NCBI RefSeq assembly: GCF_000237325.1
Contig: NC_017542.1
Coordinates: forward strand, 5,066,001 to 5,130,000
Source of the DNA: Paenibacillus polymyxa M1
Lineage (GTDB): Bacteria; Bacillota; Bacilli; Paenibacillales; Paenibacillaceae
Reading direction: 5' to 3'
Length of the DNA: 64,000 nucleotides
Below are positions 12,901-20,140 of this stretch, piece after piece. The position numbers and the translations under genes are program-made. How positions within the stretch are numbered: position 1 is the stretch's first letter; every line of letters begins with the position of its first letter. The notes below the pieces were generated by a model. That model was given only the letters and a program-made list of their open reading frames with translations, did not search any database and was not told where the DNA came from.

Positions 12901-15900
12901 TTCTCCGCATCCAGCGTAAACGTGAGCGTTTGACCGTCAAACTGCTGAACGGCCGGGCGGGAGAAGTCGAGAGGCAGCTCAAGAACCGGAAGCTCGGAGC
13001 TGAATACCCCGCGCCAGTATTCCTCCTGCCGTTTGATGCGCTGGCGCTGCTCCTCGGATTGCTGCCAAACGGCGTAATCCTTGTATTGAATCCGCAGCTC
13101 CGGCAATTCCTCCCCATTGTAAAGCCGCACGAATTCGCGCAGCAGCACGTCCATGGAAAGGCCGTCGGAACCAATATGATGAATATCCAGCGCGAGCAGA
13201 AATTTCTCTTTCTCCAGTTCGATCAGTAGGGCGCGCAGCAAAGGCGGCTGGGTCAAGTCAAAAGGCTGAATGAAGCCTTCAAGAATGGCCGCAACCTGAT
13301 CTTCGCTTGCTTGAAGCTTCTCGACTTTGAAAGCTACGAGCGGATGAATACGCTGAACCGGCTCCCCATTCACGATTTCAAAACCGGTACGCAGCATATC
13401 GTGCCGGGCCACCAAAGTAGTCAGCGCCTTTTCCACTTTGGCCTCGTTCAAAGCCCCTTCCAATTGCAAGGCGCTTGGGAGGTTGTAATTCAGCTCTGAG
13501 CCATCCAGTTGGTGCAGGACGTACAGCCTTTTTTGCGCGGAGGAAACCGGATAGTACGCTTTCTCTTCCGCTTTCGGAATCGAGCTGTGCCGCGTTTCTT
13601 CCAAGCTGGCAATAGCCCCGGCCATCGACTCTACCGTCATACAGCGGAACACATCGCGCAGCGGAAGTTCGACGTTCATTTCCTTCCGAATCTTGCTGAC
13701 AAGGTTCGTCGCCCGCAAGGAGTGGCCGCCGAGCTCGAAGAAATTGTCCAAGACTCCAATGCCGGAGTAGCCCAGCACTTCCTCCCAGATCTTCACAAGC
13801 TGGGACTCCGTCCGGTTACGCGGCGCTACGTATTCGACGCCCGTTTGTAAGCCACCTTGCGGCTCCGGCAGCGCTTTGCGGTCCACTTTGCCGTTGGTCG
13901 TCAGCGGCATGCGCTCCAACTGCACGAAGTACGAAGGGATCATGTACCCCGGCATTCCCTGGGCCAGCGAGGTTCTCATTTCACTGACCGTCAGCGTCCG
14001 GTCCGCCACAAAGTAGGCGACAAGCGCCTTCTCTCCCCCGCCGTCCTGACGGGCGAGCACCACCGCTTCTTCCACGCCCTCGACGTTCAGAAGCTGCGTC
14101 TCGATTTCGTCCAACTCGATCCGGTACCCGCGGATTTTCACCTGATGATCGATCCGGCCTAGGTATTCGATGTTGCCGTCCGGCAGCCAAGCTGCCAAGT
14201 CGCCCGAGCGGTACAGCTTCTCCCCCTCCGCAAACGGGGAATCGACGAACTTCTCCGCCGTCAGATCCGGACGGTTCAGGTATCCTCTCGCAAGGCCTTC
14301 CCCGGCCACGTACATTTCGCCCGCTACACCGATCGGCACAGGGCGGCGGTTTTCATCCAGGACGTACACCCTCAGCGTCGGGATCGGCTTGCCGATATTG
14401 CTCTTCGCCGCCTCCATTTCGACCCACGTGATTTCCTTATACGTCACGTGAACCGTCGTCTCGGTAATGCCGTACATATTGATCAGCTTTGTCTCCGGGT
14501 ACTTCGTCTTGAAGCCCTTGAGCAGCAGCGGACTCAGCGCTTCGCCCCCGAAGATGACGTTGCGAATCCGCAGATCGTACGGATGGTCCGCCAAGACCTC
14601 ACGCAGCAGCTGGTAGAAGTACGTTGGTGTCTGGTTCAAAATCGTGACCTGTTCGCGGCCCAGTAGCGCCAGGAAATCGGCCGGATTTTTCGCCGTGAGC
14701 GGCGGTACGATGACCAGCTTGCCTCCGTACAGCAGCGCTCCGTACATTTCCCAGACGGAGAAATCGAAGCAGAACGAGTGGAACAGCGTCCACGTGTCGG
14801 ACGGCCCGAAGTCGAACAGGTTCTTGTCGTTGAACAGGAGCCGCACGACGTTCTTATGCTCGATCAGCGTTCCTTTCGGTCTGCCGGTCGTTCCCGACGT
14901 GTAGATGACATAGGCCAGGTTGCCCGGTCCGGAAATCGGCTCCAGGTTCGAAGCGTCCAGTGCATCGGCGGAGTCCGCCCCTCTGTCACCCCAAACGTAA
15001 TCGTCCAATTCGAGGCGCGTTCCTGCGAAGTCGGTCTTCTCGTGCAGATGCTTTTGAATCAGCAATAACGGCGCGCCCGAATCCTCGATCATGAAGCGGA
15101 TACGCTCCTCCGGGTAGTCGGGATCGACAGGCACGTATGCTCCGCCCGCTTTGAGAATCGCCAGAATGCCGACGACCATATCGAGCGAGCGTTCGGCCAG
15201 AATCGCTACCAGTTGGTCCGCTTCTACTCCCGTCTCCCGCAGCTTCCGCGCAAGGCGGTTGGATCGCTCGTTCAGCTCGCGGTATGTCAGCTGCCGCTCG
15301 TTCATGACGGCGGCTACGTTGTCCGGGTAAAGCTCCGCCTGCTCTTCGAACAAGCCGTGAATCGTCTGCTGCCGCGGGTAGTCCGCCTCCGAATCGTTGA
15401 AACCGCCCACCAACTCGCGGATTTCCTCCTCTGTGAGCATTTCCAGCGAGGCAATATCCCCGTCCGGCGCTGCTGCGATGGTTTCCAGCAGCTTGTCATA
15501 ATGTCTGGCGAACCGCTCCGCGGTCTCCTGTTTATACAAAGCCGTAGCGTAATCCAACCGGCATTCGAGCTGACCGTCCAGCTCCGAAATGTCCAGGAGC
15601 AGCTCGAACTTGGATGTTCGGTTTTCCAGCGGATAAAACGATTGCTCCAGCCCCTCGATGACAATTTGCTCGTTTTCCGTATTTTGCAGGGCGAAGAACG
15701 TATCAAAGAGCGGATTCCGGCCGGTCGCGCGTGGAATGTGAAGACTTTCCACCAAGTCTTCGAACAAATAATTTGGGTGTTCGAAAGCCCCGAGCGTGAT
15801 GTCCTTGATTTCTTCCAGGTACGAAAGGTACGGCTTGGAACGCTCCGGACGGCTGCGAATGGCCAGCGTGTTGACAAACATCCCCACGATCGGCTGCACT

Positions 15901-18900
15901 TCTTCCTGCGTTCTTCCGGCAATCGGCGTTCCGACAATCAGATCTTCCTGACCCGAATATTTATGCATAAGGATGGAGTAAGCCGACAGCAGCACCATGT
16001 ACAGGGTCGTCCCCGTCCGCGCCGCCAGCTCTTTCAGCTTCTCCGTCCGCTCTTTCCCGATATAAAACTTCACGGTCCGGCCGTCAAAGCTTTGCACCGC
16101 AGGCCGCGGGAAGTCCGTCGGCAGTTCCAAGACCGGCAGCTCGCCCGACAGCTGTTCCAGCCAGTACTCCTTCTGCGGCTGGAGCATCTGCCCGTAAGCT
16201 TCGGAATGCTGCCAAACGGCATAATCTTTGTATTGAATGCGCAGCGGGACCAGCTCCTCGCCCCGATACAGGCGGCTGAACTCGTCGAAGAGCAGCGCTG
16301 TCGAAATGCCGTCCGAGACAATATGGTGCATATCGAACAGCAGAATGTGGCGATCCTCGGCGACTTCGATCAGGCCGATGCGGAGAAGTGGCGGCTTGGT
16401 TACATCAAACGGGTGATAGTAAGCTTCCACCACTTGGTCCACTTCCCGCTCGCTCGCCTGGAAATAATCGACAGCAAACTCCACCTCATCATAGATGCGC
16501 TGAACAAGCTCGCCTTGAACCTGCTCGATCCCGGTACGCAGCGTCTCATGGCGCTGAATCAGCGCCCGGAACGCGTGCTCGACGCGCGTGCGGTCCAGCT
16601 TGCCTTCGAGAAGAAGCGCCGCCGACATATTGTAGCTGCGCTCGGCCCCGTCAAGCTGGCGTAGGATGTACAGACGCTTTTGCTCGGATGAAACCGGATA
16701 GTACTCAGCCTCAGCCGCCTTTGTAATCTCATACGTCTCCTGCTGCCTTAAACCGCCGATTCTTTGGGCCAGCTGTTCGATCGTGGTGTAGCGGAAAACT
16801 TCCCGCAGCGGAACCTCGACTTGCAGCTCTTTCCGAATCTTGGAAACCAGCGTGGAGGCCCGCAAGGAATGACCACCCAAGTCAAAGAAATCGTCTTGGA
16901 CTCCAACTCGCGCAATACCCAGCACCTGCTGCCAAATGAGAGCAAGTCTTGTTTCAAGCGTTGTGCGAGGAGCCACATACTCACGGTCTGCTTCTACCTC
17001 TCCGGTCGGTTCAGGCAGCGCTTTACGGTCAATTTTGCCGTTCGGCGTGAGCGGAAGCTTATCAAGAGACACCAACCGGGCCGGGACCATATGGGCCGGC
17101 AGCTCTTGCTTCAATTGGGACAGCAGATCGCTCAGCTGCAAGGAAGCATCCGCCGTCACGTAGCCGCACAAATACTTCTGCCCCTGCTCATCCGTACGGT
17201 CGGTCACCACAGCCTGCTTGACGCCCGGAAAACGCAGCAGGGCCGTTTCAATTTCGCCGAGTTCGATCCGGAACCCGCGAATTTTCACCTGATAGTCGAT
17301 CCGGCCGATGAAGTCGACGTTGCCGTCTTCCAGCCAGCGGGCCAAATCGCCTGTCCGGTACAGACGTTCGCCCGGCACAAACGGGCTGTCCACAAACTTC
17401 TCGGCGGTTAGGTCCGGACGGTTCCAGTACCCGCGCGCCACCCCGGCGCCGCCGATGACAAGCTCGCCCGGAACCCCTACAGGAACCGGCTTTAATGCGG
17501 CATCGACAATGTAAAACCGGGCGTTTAGCCAAGCTTTGCCGATCGGCACATGACCTGACGGCGGCAGCTTATCCAGCGGCTCACCGTAAAAGCTGCTGTC
17601 AATGGCCGCTTCGGTAACGCCATAGCTGTTGATGATGCGGAATTGTCCGCCGAATCTTTCCTGCAGCAATCGGTAATCGGTGACACTGCAAGCATCCGAG
17701 CTGGTAATCAGCAACTGCATGGAGCTAACGTCCAGCCCTTCTTCATAAATATGCTGCATGAACGGCAGGATGAGCGCAGGCGTCGATTCGAATACCGTAA
17801 TGTTTTGGTCCCGAATCCAGCCGTATAAGAGGTTCGGATCAATCCGGTCATCCTTCGGCACAATCACCATCGTGCCTCCGTTATACAGCGTCCGCGCGAT
17901 GTCTCCGACGAACACGTCAAACGAGAAGCTGGCCAGCTGCAGCAGCCGCACCGGAAACTGATCCAACCGGTACTCGCGACGGTACGCATCCGCCGTATTC
18001 ACGAGACTACCGTGCTCGATCATGACGCCTTTCGGGCGTCCCGTCGTACCCGAGGTGTAAATCACATAAGCCAAGTCTTGCGGGGCGCTGCCGGCAGATT
18101 CAAATTCCACGGCTAAGGCATCCCCGTTATAAATCTGTTCATCGTCCATGGCATAGACAGCTTGAAGCTTCAGCCGGTCATCGGCCAACCAACCTCTGGC
18201 CCGCTCCAACAGATGACGCTGCGTAAGCAGCACCGATGCATCGCTATCGCTGAGCATGTACTCAATCCGCTCCGCCGGATAATCGGGGTCCAGCGGTACA
18301 TAGGCTCCGCCGGCTTTCCAAACGGCGAGCACCCCGACCAGCAGTTCCACCGAACGCTCTGCCCAGATCCCCGTAATCGTCTCCCTTCCCACGCCCTGTT
18401 CGCGAAGGAGAGAAGCCAGCCGCTCGGCGCGTTCGTTCAATTCGCCGTAGGTCAGCTGTTTGTCCATGTAGACGACTGCCGGATGATCTGGAATTTCCCG
18501 GGCAAACTTTTCAACATACCGATGAAACGCTTCTCCCTCGCTAAGCCCTGCCACCGGCGGGTTAAAAACGTTGAGAATGCGGTGTCTCTCCTCATCGCTC
18601 AGCAGAGAAATCTCGCGTACCGGCAGTTCGGGAGTCTGAAGAAACTGGTCCAGAACGGTTACATACTGTTCCATAATCCGATCAATCTCGGCCGTCTCGA
18701 ACAGGCCGGTACGATAGGAAGCATGGAGAATTACATGGCCTTCATTCAACATATGATCGAAGCGCAGCAGCAAATCGTCCATCTCGTGCCTAGCGAAGTG
18801 AGCCTCCAGGCGTACCTTGATTTCTTCGTACTCCACGATTTTCAAAGGCAGATATTCTAGAGACGTACGGAACAGCCCCGAAAGATCGTTGCGGCCGTGT

Positions 18901-19910
18901 TGTTCGCGTAAATCCTGGATCAATTGGTTATAAGGGTATTTCTGATACCGCAGATCCGCCGTATTTTCCTTGGAAACCGTTTGGATCAAGGAAAGCACGT
19001 GCTTGTCTGGATTCAGACGAATCCGCGTAGCCACGGTGCTGACGAACATGCCGATCGTTTCTTTTTCCTTCTTGCTGGTGCGATTGGCGAAAACCGTGCC
19101 GACCGGAACATCGGTGCTGTCGGTCAGCTTGTACAATAAGACGTACATAGCGGACAGAAATAACGTATATAAGCTGACCTGATATTGTTCGCTGAAGGCC
19201 AGAATGCGTTCATACCGGGAACCGTCCAAAGTGATGGCCAGTTTATTGGATTCGCTGCCGATCGAGAATGGCGGATACGATTTAATGCCGGTCGTTTCAG
19301 GCAAAGTGTTGTACTTCGTCAGCCAGTATTCCTTGCCTTTTTGATAACGCTGCGATTGCTCATATTCACGCTCCGCAGAAATATAATCCAGATAGGAAGG
19401 GGCCTGGTAACTGCTGTAGGTGCCTTTGCGCAGTTCCAGGTATTTTTCCATCACCGCATGCAGCAAAGCATTGACGGACAAGCCGTCGGCGATAATATGA
19501 TTTACCGTCAAATTGAGCCATACTTGGCCGTTCGCAAAATGGATAATCGTAAATTGGTGGAGGTGTTCGTCGAACACGCTGGCCGGTTTTTCGCTTACTT
19601 CTTTCACCCAAGCATAGAATTGTTCGGTTGTGCCTATTTCGAGGCGGCTTATCCTAGCTTGGACATTCTCCGGCTCTTCGAACCACTGCGTTGGATTTTG
19701 CAAATCCCCGCTAATGCGGATTCGGAAAACGTCATAGGTTTTGACGATCTCTGCCGCCGCTTGCTCCAGAAGCTGTGCGTTGATCTCGCCCGTAATCTGG
19801 TAGGTCGCGGAAAGCATCGTGATGGACGTTCCCGGATTCATAATTTCCATGAACCATATTCGGCGCTGGGCTTGCGTTAATCCATATTTCTCGTTGGTAT
19901 TCTCTCTCAC
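972..19910 (-). CDS. pmxE: Polymyxin synthetase PmxE (NRPS modules 1-5, lipo-initiation)
   Basis: A 6312-residue NRPS that starts polymyxin assembly. Approximate order: starter C domain (NHIIADG near 137), A1 (485-960, pocket DVGEISSID, Dab), T; C, A2 (1541-2000, pocket DFWNIGMVH, Thr), T; C, A3 (2605-3120, DVGEISSID, Dab), T with GGDS near 3174, E3 (HHLVVDG near 3360); a C domain of the type that accepts a D-residue donor (HHILMDGWC near 3833), A4 (4179 onward, DVGEISAID, Dab), T; C, A5 (5262 onward, DVGEISAID, Dab), T; and a final C domain (HHIVTDG near 5999) that serves module 6 on PmxA. The first C domain predicts N-acylation of Dab1, and E3 predicts D-Dab3. A GTG start at 19910 has GGGAG eight bases upstream. 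It lies 230 bp after pmxD. Pocket residues were read by eye against GrsA; Orn instead of Dab cannot be excluded from code alone. Confidence 0.95.
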   Translation of the reverse strand: MRENTNEKYGLTQAQRRIWFMEIMNPGTSITMLSATYQITGEINAQLLEQAAAEIVKTYDVFRIRISGDLQNPTQWFEEPENVQARISRLEIGTTEQFYAWVKEVSEKPASVFDEHLHQFTIIHFANGQVWLNLTVNHIIADGLSVNALLHAVMEKYLELRKGTYSSYQAPSYLDYISAEREYEQSQRYQKGKEYWLTKYNTLPETTGIKSYPPFSIGSESNKLAITLDGSRYERILAFSEQYQVSLYTLFLSAMYVLLYKLTDSTDVPVGTVFANRTSKKEKETIGMFVSTVATRIRLNPDKHVLSLIQTVSKENTADLRYQKYPYNQLIQDLREQHGRNDLSGLFRTSLEYLPLKIVEYEEIKVRLEAHFARHEMDDLLLRFDHMLNEGHVILHASYRTGLFETAEIDRIMEQYVTVLDQFLQTPELPVREISLLSDEERHRILNVFNPPVAGLSEGEAFHRYVEKFAREIPDHPAVVYMDKQLTYGELNERAERLASLLREQGVGRETITGIWAERSVELLVGVLAVWKAGGAYVPLDPDYPAERIEYMLSDSDASVLLTQRHLLERARGWLADDRLKLQAVYAMDDEQIYNGDALAVEFESAGSAPQDLAYVIYTSGTTGRPKGVMIEHGSLVNTADAYRREYRLDQFPVRLLQLASFSFDVFVGDIARTLYNGGTMVIVPKDDRIDPNLLYGWIRDQNITVFESTPALILPFMQHIYEEGLDVSSMQLLITSSDACSVTDYRLLQERFGGQFRIINSYGVTEAAIDSSFYGEPLDKLPPSGHVPIGKAWLNARFYIVDAALKPVPVGVPGELVIGGAGVARGYWNRPDLTAEKFVDSPFVPGERLYRTGDLARWLEDGNVDFIGRIDYQVKIRGFRIELGEIETALLRFPGVKQAVVTDRTDEQGQKYLCGYVTADASLQLSDLLSQLKQELPAHMVPARLVSLDKLPLTPNGKIDRKALPEPTGEVEADREYVAPRTTLETRLALIWQQVLGIARVGVQDDFFDLGGHSLRASTLVSKIRKELQVEVPLREVFRYTTIEQLAQRIGGLRQQETYEITKAAEAEYYPVSSEQKRLYILRQLDGAERSYNMSAALLLEGKLDRTRVEHAFRALIQRHETLRTGIEQVQGELVQRIYDEVEFAVDYFQASEREVDQVVEAYYHPFDVTKPPLLRIGLIEVAEDRHILLFDMHHIVSDGISTALLFDEFSRLYRGEELVPLRIQYKDYAVWQHSEAYGQMLQPQKEYWLEQLSGELPVLELPTDFPRPAVQSFDGRTVKFYIGKERTEKLKELAARTGTTLYMVLLSAYSILMHKYSGQEDLIVGTPIAGRTQEEVQPIVGMFVNTLAIRSRPERSKPYLSYLEEIKDITLGAFEHPNYLFEDLVESLHIPRATGRNPLFDTFFALQNTENEQIVIEGLEQSFYPLENRTSKFELLLDISELDGQLECRLDYATALYKQETAERFARHYDKLLETIAAAPDGDIASLEMLTEEEIRELVGGFNDSEADYPRQQTIHGLFEEQAELYPDNVAAVMNERQLTYRELNERSNRLARKLRETGVEADQLVAILAERSLDMVVGILAILKAGGAYVPVDPDYPEERIRFMIEDSGAPLLLIQKHLHEKTDFAGTRLELDDYVWGDRGADSADALDASNLEPISGPGNLAYVIYTSGTTGRPKGTLIEHKNVVRLLFNDKNLFDFGPSDTWTLFHSFCFDFSVWEMYGALLYGGKLVIVPPLTAKNPADFLALLGREQVTILNQTPTYFYQLLREVLADHPYDLRIRNVIFGGEALSPLLLKGFKTKYPETKLINMYGITETTVHVTYKEITWVEMEAAKSNIGKPIPTLRVYVLDENRRPVPIGVAGEMYVAGEGLARGYLNRPDLTAEKFVDSPFAEGEKLYRSGDLAAWLPDGNIEYLGRIDHQVKIRGYRIELDEIETQLLNVEGVEEAVVLARQDGGGEKALVAYFVADRTLTVSEMRTSLAQGMPGYMIPSYFVQLERMPLTTNGKVDRKALPEPQGGLQTGVEYVAPRNRTESQLVKIWEEVLGYSGIGVLDNFFELGGHSLRATNLVSKIRKEMNVELPLRDVFRCMTVESMAGAIASLEETRHSSIPKAEEKAYYPVSSAQKRLYVLHQLDGSELNYNLPSALQLEGALNEAKVEKALTTLVARHDMLRTGFEIVNGEPVQRIHPLVAFKVEKLQASEDQVAAILEGFIQPFDLTQPPLLRALLIELEKEKFLLALDIHHIGSDGLSMDVLLREFVRLYNGEELPELRIQYKDYAVWQQSEEQRQRIKRQEEYWRGVFSSELPVLELPLDFSRPAVQQFDGQTLTFTLDAEKSEALKRLAGDSGATLYMLLLAAYSVLLHKYAGQEDIVVGTPIAARSHADLQPIIGMFVNTLALRLAPVAERTFLDYLQEVKETTLGAYEHQDYPFEELVEALQVSRDLSRNPLFDTMFSLQKHESLDLPLEGLKWSLFDIEEKTAKFDLSFDIVEADNELVCKIEYATSLFRQETMVRLAGHYEQLLASILAQPGARISDLDILTDSEKHDLLVGFDVSSSALAKQPAAEGTGLEADESWRERTFHELFEEQAERTPGALAVVYEDSKLTYAELNAKANRLAFALRERGVKPEQVVGILAGRSAELLIGVLAVWKAGGAYVPLDPDYPAERIEYMLADSGASVLLTQTRLLEQAEAWCSDGALVLQTVLALDDAATYSLGASEAAVGVQALGEAGAEAEALAQAETAAAETSATAEAEKNVLAADLASNPANVNKPRDLAYVIYTSGTTGKPKGVMIEHRSLVNTAAGYRREYRLDQFPIRLLQLASFSFDVFVGDIARTLYNGGTMVIVPKDDRIDPTRLYGWIRDYAVTVFESTPALIVPFMEHVHAEGLDLSSMQLLITSSDACSVADYRTLQERFGSQFRIINSYGVTEAAIDSSFYDEPLKKLPKTGSVPIGKAWLNAKFYIVDANLKPVPIGVLGELVIGGAGVGRGYLNRPDLTAEKFVDSPFAAGERLYRTGDLARWMPDGNVDFIGRIDNQVKIRGYRIELGEIEAAMKNFAGVRQALVIDRTDERGQKYLCGYVVADSSFDLEGLVAHLDAALPSHMVPSRIMRLDQLPLTPNGKIDRKALPVPEGSIRAEAAYTAPRTPAEQALASVWQSVLGVDQVGTMDNFFALGGDSIKALQVSSRLLQTGYKLVMKDLFHYPTISALSLQLQTAERTASQAEVTGEVILTPIQRWFFEQNPADVHHSNQAFMQFSKQGFDEEALRQAVRQLVVHHDALRTVYRQTENGYIAWNRGAGENEALFDLEFVDFKGVGDVKEAVEAKANDIQASIDLENGPLVKLGLFRCDDGDHLLIAIHHLVVDGVSWRILLEDFAAGYEQALQGQPIRLPLKTDSFQTWAKQLADYANGPAMESEREYWQHIEQLTYEPLPKDFEQGRSKLKDSGLVTVRLTAEETEQLLKQAHRAYHTEMNDLLLAALGLAIQAWSGRERVLVNLEGHGREDILPDVDITRTVGWFTSQFPVVLEPGHAQALGHQVKQVKESLRRIPNKGIGYGILRYLSAPRDGERFALEPEISFNYLGQFDQDYESSGSRPSPFSPGSDSSPNAVMDYVLDINGMVSEGVQELTIRYGETQYKRETIERLGTLLHSSLREVISHCVSKERPELTPSDVLLQDVTVEELERLAEHTAALGELENVYTLTPLQKGMLFHSLLDADSEAYFEQVTFDLCGSLNVEAFTQGLDTLVQRNEALRTNFITGWRDEPIQVVFRERKCEVYFEDIRSVSDEDPEKTIADFVSADKANKFDLARGSLMRVTVLRTGDESYHVIWSHHHILMDGWCMSFMIKEVFDTYFAFQEKQTLELPPVTSYSRYIEWLEAQDAAKASRYWSEYLAGYDQQTKLPQEKTQLKQGHFEAAEIDVELSKELTGQIERVARQQQVTLNTFMQTVWGLVLQVYNNSEDVVFGSVVSGRPAEIPGIESMIGLFINTIPVRIQGKAGETVADILRKTQDQALASGAYETFPLFEIQSLSEQKRDLINHIMVFENYPMEEQIEQVVGGDQEALKIANIQSPEQTNYDLDITVIPEEHILLRFTYNALTFREEDIRLIHGHFAQALEKVAANPNIRVNQLELLTAAEKEQILGAFNPAQPEAAPAAAFHRLFEEQAERTPEEAAVVYENDRLTYAELNERANRLAATLRASGIGRETIVGILAERSVDLLVAVLAVWKAGGAYVPLDPDYPAERVRFMLEDSGAKVLLTQTPLRERAEAWLGEEELALAAVLYLDDEASYSEERANAPIGSGIVSGKLTDAVDDGDESHQNIGTDSFHEARPEELAYVIYTSGTTGKPKGVMIEHRSLVNTAAGYRREYRLNQFPVRLLQLASFSFDVFVGDIARTLYNGGTMVIVPKDDRIDPSRLHYWIEREQVTIFESTPALIVPFLEYVHEQRLDMSWMELLITSSDSCSVADYRTLQERFDSLFRIINAYGVTEAAIDSSFYDEELTKLPQTGNVPIGKAWLNAKFYIVDAHLNPVPVGVLGELVIGGVGVARGYLNRPELTEEKFVDSPFAAGERLYRTGDLARWMEDGNVDFIGRIDNQAKIRGYRIETGEVEAKLLSVGGVKEAVVVVREDQEGQKALCAYYTAEEGLTALDLKRAIASELPGYMIPSYFVEMERLPLTPNGKIDRKALPAPEGGASAGREYVAPRTELEAKLAAIWQDVLVREKAVGVTDNFFDLGGHSLRATTLVSKMHKELGVEFPLRDVFRYSTVEEMAAAMERLEIGSFTAIPAAEPSEYYPLSSAQKRLYILNQLEGAELSYNIPGAMLLEGGLDRQRFEEAFRGLVARHETLRTGFEMVKGEAVQRIYEEVAFQVEYVQISGEQAEETVRQFVRPFDLAKPPLLRVGLAELAPDRHILMFDTHHIVSDGVSIDVLIEEFVRLYSGEQLEPLRIQYKDYAVWQQSDEQKAQLAKQEAYWLDMFRGELPVLELPTDYPRPSMQSYEGRTLQLFMDSKKSEGLKRLAAENGATLYMVLLAGYTILLHKYTGQEDVVVGTPIAGRNHSDVQPLIGMFVNTLAIRSYPAAGKTFLDYLKEIKETTLGAFEHQNYPFEELVDKVNVARDLRRNPLFDTMFALQNTENLEIQLPGLHLSTYASEEIVSKFDLSLDVTEIEEGLEYLFEYATALYKTETVEKLAAHYLQLLESILRNPTATIAELGILTPAEKEQILGAFNPAQPEATPAAAFHRLFEEQVERTPEEAAVVYENDRLTYAELNERANRLAATLRASGIGRETIVGILAERSVDLLVAVLAVWKAGGAYVPLDPDYPAERVRFMLEDSGAKVLLTQTPLRERAEAWLGEEELALATVLYLDDEASYSEERANAPIGSGRVSGKLTDAVDDGDESHQNIGTDSFHEARPEELAYVIYTSGTTGKPKGVMIEHRSLVNTAAGYRREYRLDQFPVRLLQLASFSFDVFVGDIARTLYNGGTMVIVPKDDRIDPSRLHHWIEREQVTIFESTPALIVPFLEYVHEQGLDMSWMELLITSSDSCSVADYRTLQERFGSLFRIINAYGVTEAAIDSSFYDEELTKLPQTGNVPIGKAWLNAKFYIVDAHLNPVPVGVLGELVIGGVGVARGYLNRPKLTEEKFVDSPFAAGERLYRTGDLARWMEDGNVDFIGRIDNQAKIRGYRIETGEVEAKLLSVGGVKEAVVVVREDQEGQKALCAYYTAEEGLTAADLKRAIASELPGYMIPSYFVEMERLPLTPNGKIDRKALPAPEGGASAGREYVAPRTQLEAKLVAIWQDVLGSVTIGVTDNFFDLGGHSLRATTLVSKVHKELSVDLPLRDVFRHSTIEAMAEAISQLERQEHLSIPVLDKRDYYPLSSVQKRLYIQQQMEGAELSYNMSGMTVLVGRLERNQFEAALKGLIARHEILRTGFEMVDGEPVQRIYPDLKFAVEYTKATESETKSIVDGFVRVFDLERPPLLRVGLVEWEAERHLLMLDIHHIVTDGMSMGIFVEELLRLYNGETLEPLRIQYKEFAAWQQSEPVKERLKRQEAYWLDVLEGELPTLELPTDFVRPAARSFEGDVLPFSIDKQMTDSLQRIADENGATLYMVLLAAYSILLSKYSGQEDFIVGTPASGRTHADLEPLIGMFVNTLAIRHYPSGEKTFLAYLNEVKETMLGAYDHQDYPFEELVKKLQAPRDQSRNPVFDVMFVLETKEDNVQSFGDIKIESYPETHTVSQFDLTLVISLLDEGMNGQFEYATKLFTRNLIDNFAQDLLVIITQICEQPSVLLKDISLNGQSEQEQDVLEAIDIIF

Positions 19911-20140
19911 ATCGACACACTCCCGGTTTAGAGATTCTTTATAGATAGGCTTTGTACCTAGATGTCACTTAGTCACTCTTAGAAGAACCGCGCAGGCCAC
20001 TCCCGGAACGGCTCCTTCGGACTCTTCCTCCTTTTTCGTGTCTACGTTTTCTGGTAACTACCGGTTATAAAGTCATACCTTGGATTACTAAAAGACTCTG
20101 TCGCATTCGCAAGCAGGAAGCCGCCCGCCGTAAAGCGGGT

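Noticed and set aside
1005..19880. Long plus-strand open frames under pmxE (up to 500 codons, for example 10134-11636)
   Set aside because: They are antisense shadows of GC-rich NRPS coding DNA: Arg/His-rich, no family motifs, repeated wherever the A-domain copies repeat.
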